From Oscillospiraceae bacterium (GTDB lineage: Bacteria; Bacillota; Clostridia; Oscillospirales; Ruminococcaceae), in contig JAGALZ010000010.1 of assembly GCA_017848055.1 (NCBI GenBank), positions 1 to 64,000 of the forward strand: DNA of 64,000 nucleotides, written 5' to 3'. Of the stretch, positions 63,529 through 64,000 are shown one piece after another. The notes under the pieces are model-generated. The model was not told the DNA's origin. It ran no database searches and saw only the letters and a program-made list of their open reading frames with translations. The stretch's first letter is position 1. Every line of letters begins with the position of its first letter. The translations under genes were made by a program, and so were the position numbers.

Positions 63529-64000
63529 ATGAAAAGTAAAATCAGAGTTCTTGTAGTTGACGACTCGCCGCTTTTCCGTGAAGTAGCCGCAAAGCTTATG
63601 AGTCACGACGAAAGAATAGAAATAGTCGCAACAGCAGGCGACCCGTATGAGGCAAGAGATAAGCTGTTAGAGCATAAGCCTGACGTAATGGTGCTCGATA
63701 TCGAAATGCCGAAAATGAACGGTATAACGTTTCTCGAAAAGCTTATACCGCAGTTTCCGATACCTGTAGTCATCTGCTCCTCTACACCGATAAATGCCTT
63801 TGCAGCAGTCGAAGCAGGAGCCGTGGACTATGTAAGAAAGCCGCTTATAACAAGCACCGAGGAGCTTAATTCGTTTGCCCAGGAGCTTAATTTAAGAGTA
63901 AAGGTCGCAAGTACCGCACAGACAATCCGTTCAGGAAACACAATATATAAAGTTATGAAGCAGCCCGAGCAGCAGCCGAACGAACTCGGTGACAGACTCA
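63529..64000 (+). CDS. cheB: Chemotaxis methylesterase CheB (partial)
   Basis: The gene runs off the right edge; the 157 codons present stay open. The receiver domain is complete: acidic pair Asp11-Asp12 (VLVVDDSPLFREV), phospho-acceptor Asp57 (VMVLDIEMPKMNG), Ser/Thr switch (VVICSSTPIN) and Lys in VDYVRKPL. A linker rich in Gln/Pro (MKQPEQQPNELGD) follows, which should lead to the methylesterase domain outside the window. CheB removes receptor methyl groups placed by CheR. The ATG at 63529 is the most natural start, although its SD-like AAAGGCGAGAG is some distance away. Confidence 0.92.
   Translation, partial: MKSKIRVLVVDDSPLFREVAAKLMSHDERIEIVATAGDPYEARDKLLEHKPDVMVLDIEMPKMNGITFLEKLIPQFPIPVVICSSTPINAFAAVEAGAVDYVRKPLITSTEELNSFAQELNLRVKVASTAQTIRSGNTIYKVMKQPEQQPNELGDRL

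Overview
The window reads as chromosomal DNA of an anaerobic, probably motile Clostridia member, most like the Ruminococcaceae/Oscillospiraceae. The reasons are T-box and glycine-riboswitch regulation, the ecfA-ecfA-ecfT-truA order, a DUF4364 gene, [FeFe]-hydrogenase maturases, a chemotaxis operon, strong AGGAGG-type ribosome binding sites, frequent TTG/GTG starts and moderate GC. The code is standard: TAG ends at least six intact genes. I see no tRNA, rRNA, CRISPR, prophage or insertion sequence. The species is inferred, not read.

Layout. 1-3.4 kb: a 1000-residue secreted choice-of-anchor-A protein followed by a 42-residue peptide gene. 3.5-10.4 kb: XRE-cupin regulator, acyl-CoA synthetase, a membrane protein, then aroB-aroA-aroC and a DUF4364 gene. 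10.45-10.66 kb: a compound palindromic, MITE-like element. 10.7-16.9 kb on the minus strand: an LCP cell-wall ligase with a Ser/Thr tail, a PrsA/SurA-like lipoprotein with 33-bp repeats, rlmH, a metallo-beta-lactamase-fold hydrolase and murA. 17.3-21.7 kb: ruvC-ruvA-ruvB-glmM and an RNA-methyltransferase-like gene. 22-28 kb: a small helical protein gene, ecfA1-ecfA2-ecfT, truA, a DUF5711 gene and a CvpA-family gene broken by one in-frame TAG. 28-33.3 kb: a ClpE/ClpC ATPase, an SDR reductase, hydE and hydF.

34.3-40.8 kb is a complete phosphate regulon, pstS-pstC-pstA-pstB-phoU-phoB-phoR. 41-43.2 kb holds a small minus-strand protein gene, a cation/proton antiporter and trmL. 43.3-48 kb is a glycolytic block (pgk, tpiA, gpmI), where pgk and tpiA have good promoters. 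48.1-50 kb is a tandem glycine riboswitch and an AGCS alanine/glycine symporter. 50.0-50.2 kb is a candidate small RNA, followed by a minD-like gene and mgsA. 51.5-55.4 kb is a T-box leader controlling hisS-(membrane protein)-aspS. 55.5-60 kb holds a papain-like amidase, an MFS transporter, guaB and a D,D-carboxypeptidase. 60.1 kb to the end is cheA-cheW-cheR-cheB, with cheB cut by the window edge.

Most of the window is core metabolism with ordinary gene neighbours. The points most worth a second look are the T-box with overlapping Asp and His codons (GACAC) and a TGGC bulge, the amber codon in the CvpA gene, the candidate sRNA before minD, the compound palindrome at 10.5 kb, the peptide after the secreted protein, the 33-bp repeat array inside the foldase lipoprotein, and a MinD-like protein lacking the usual membrane-targeting tail.
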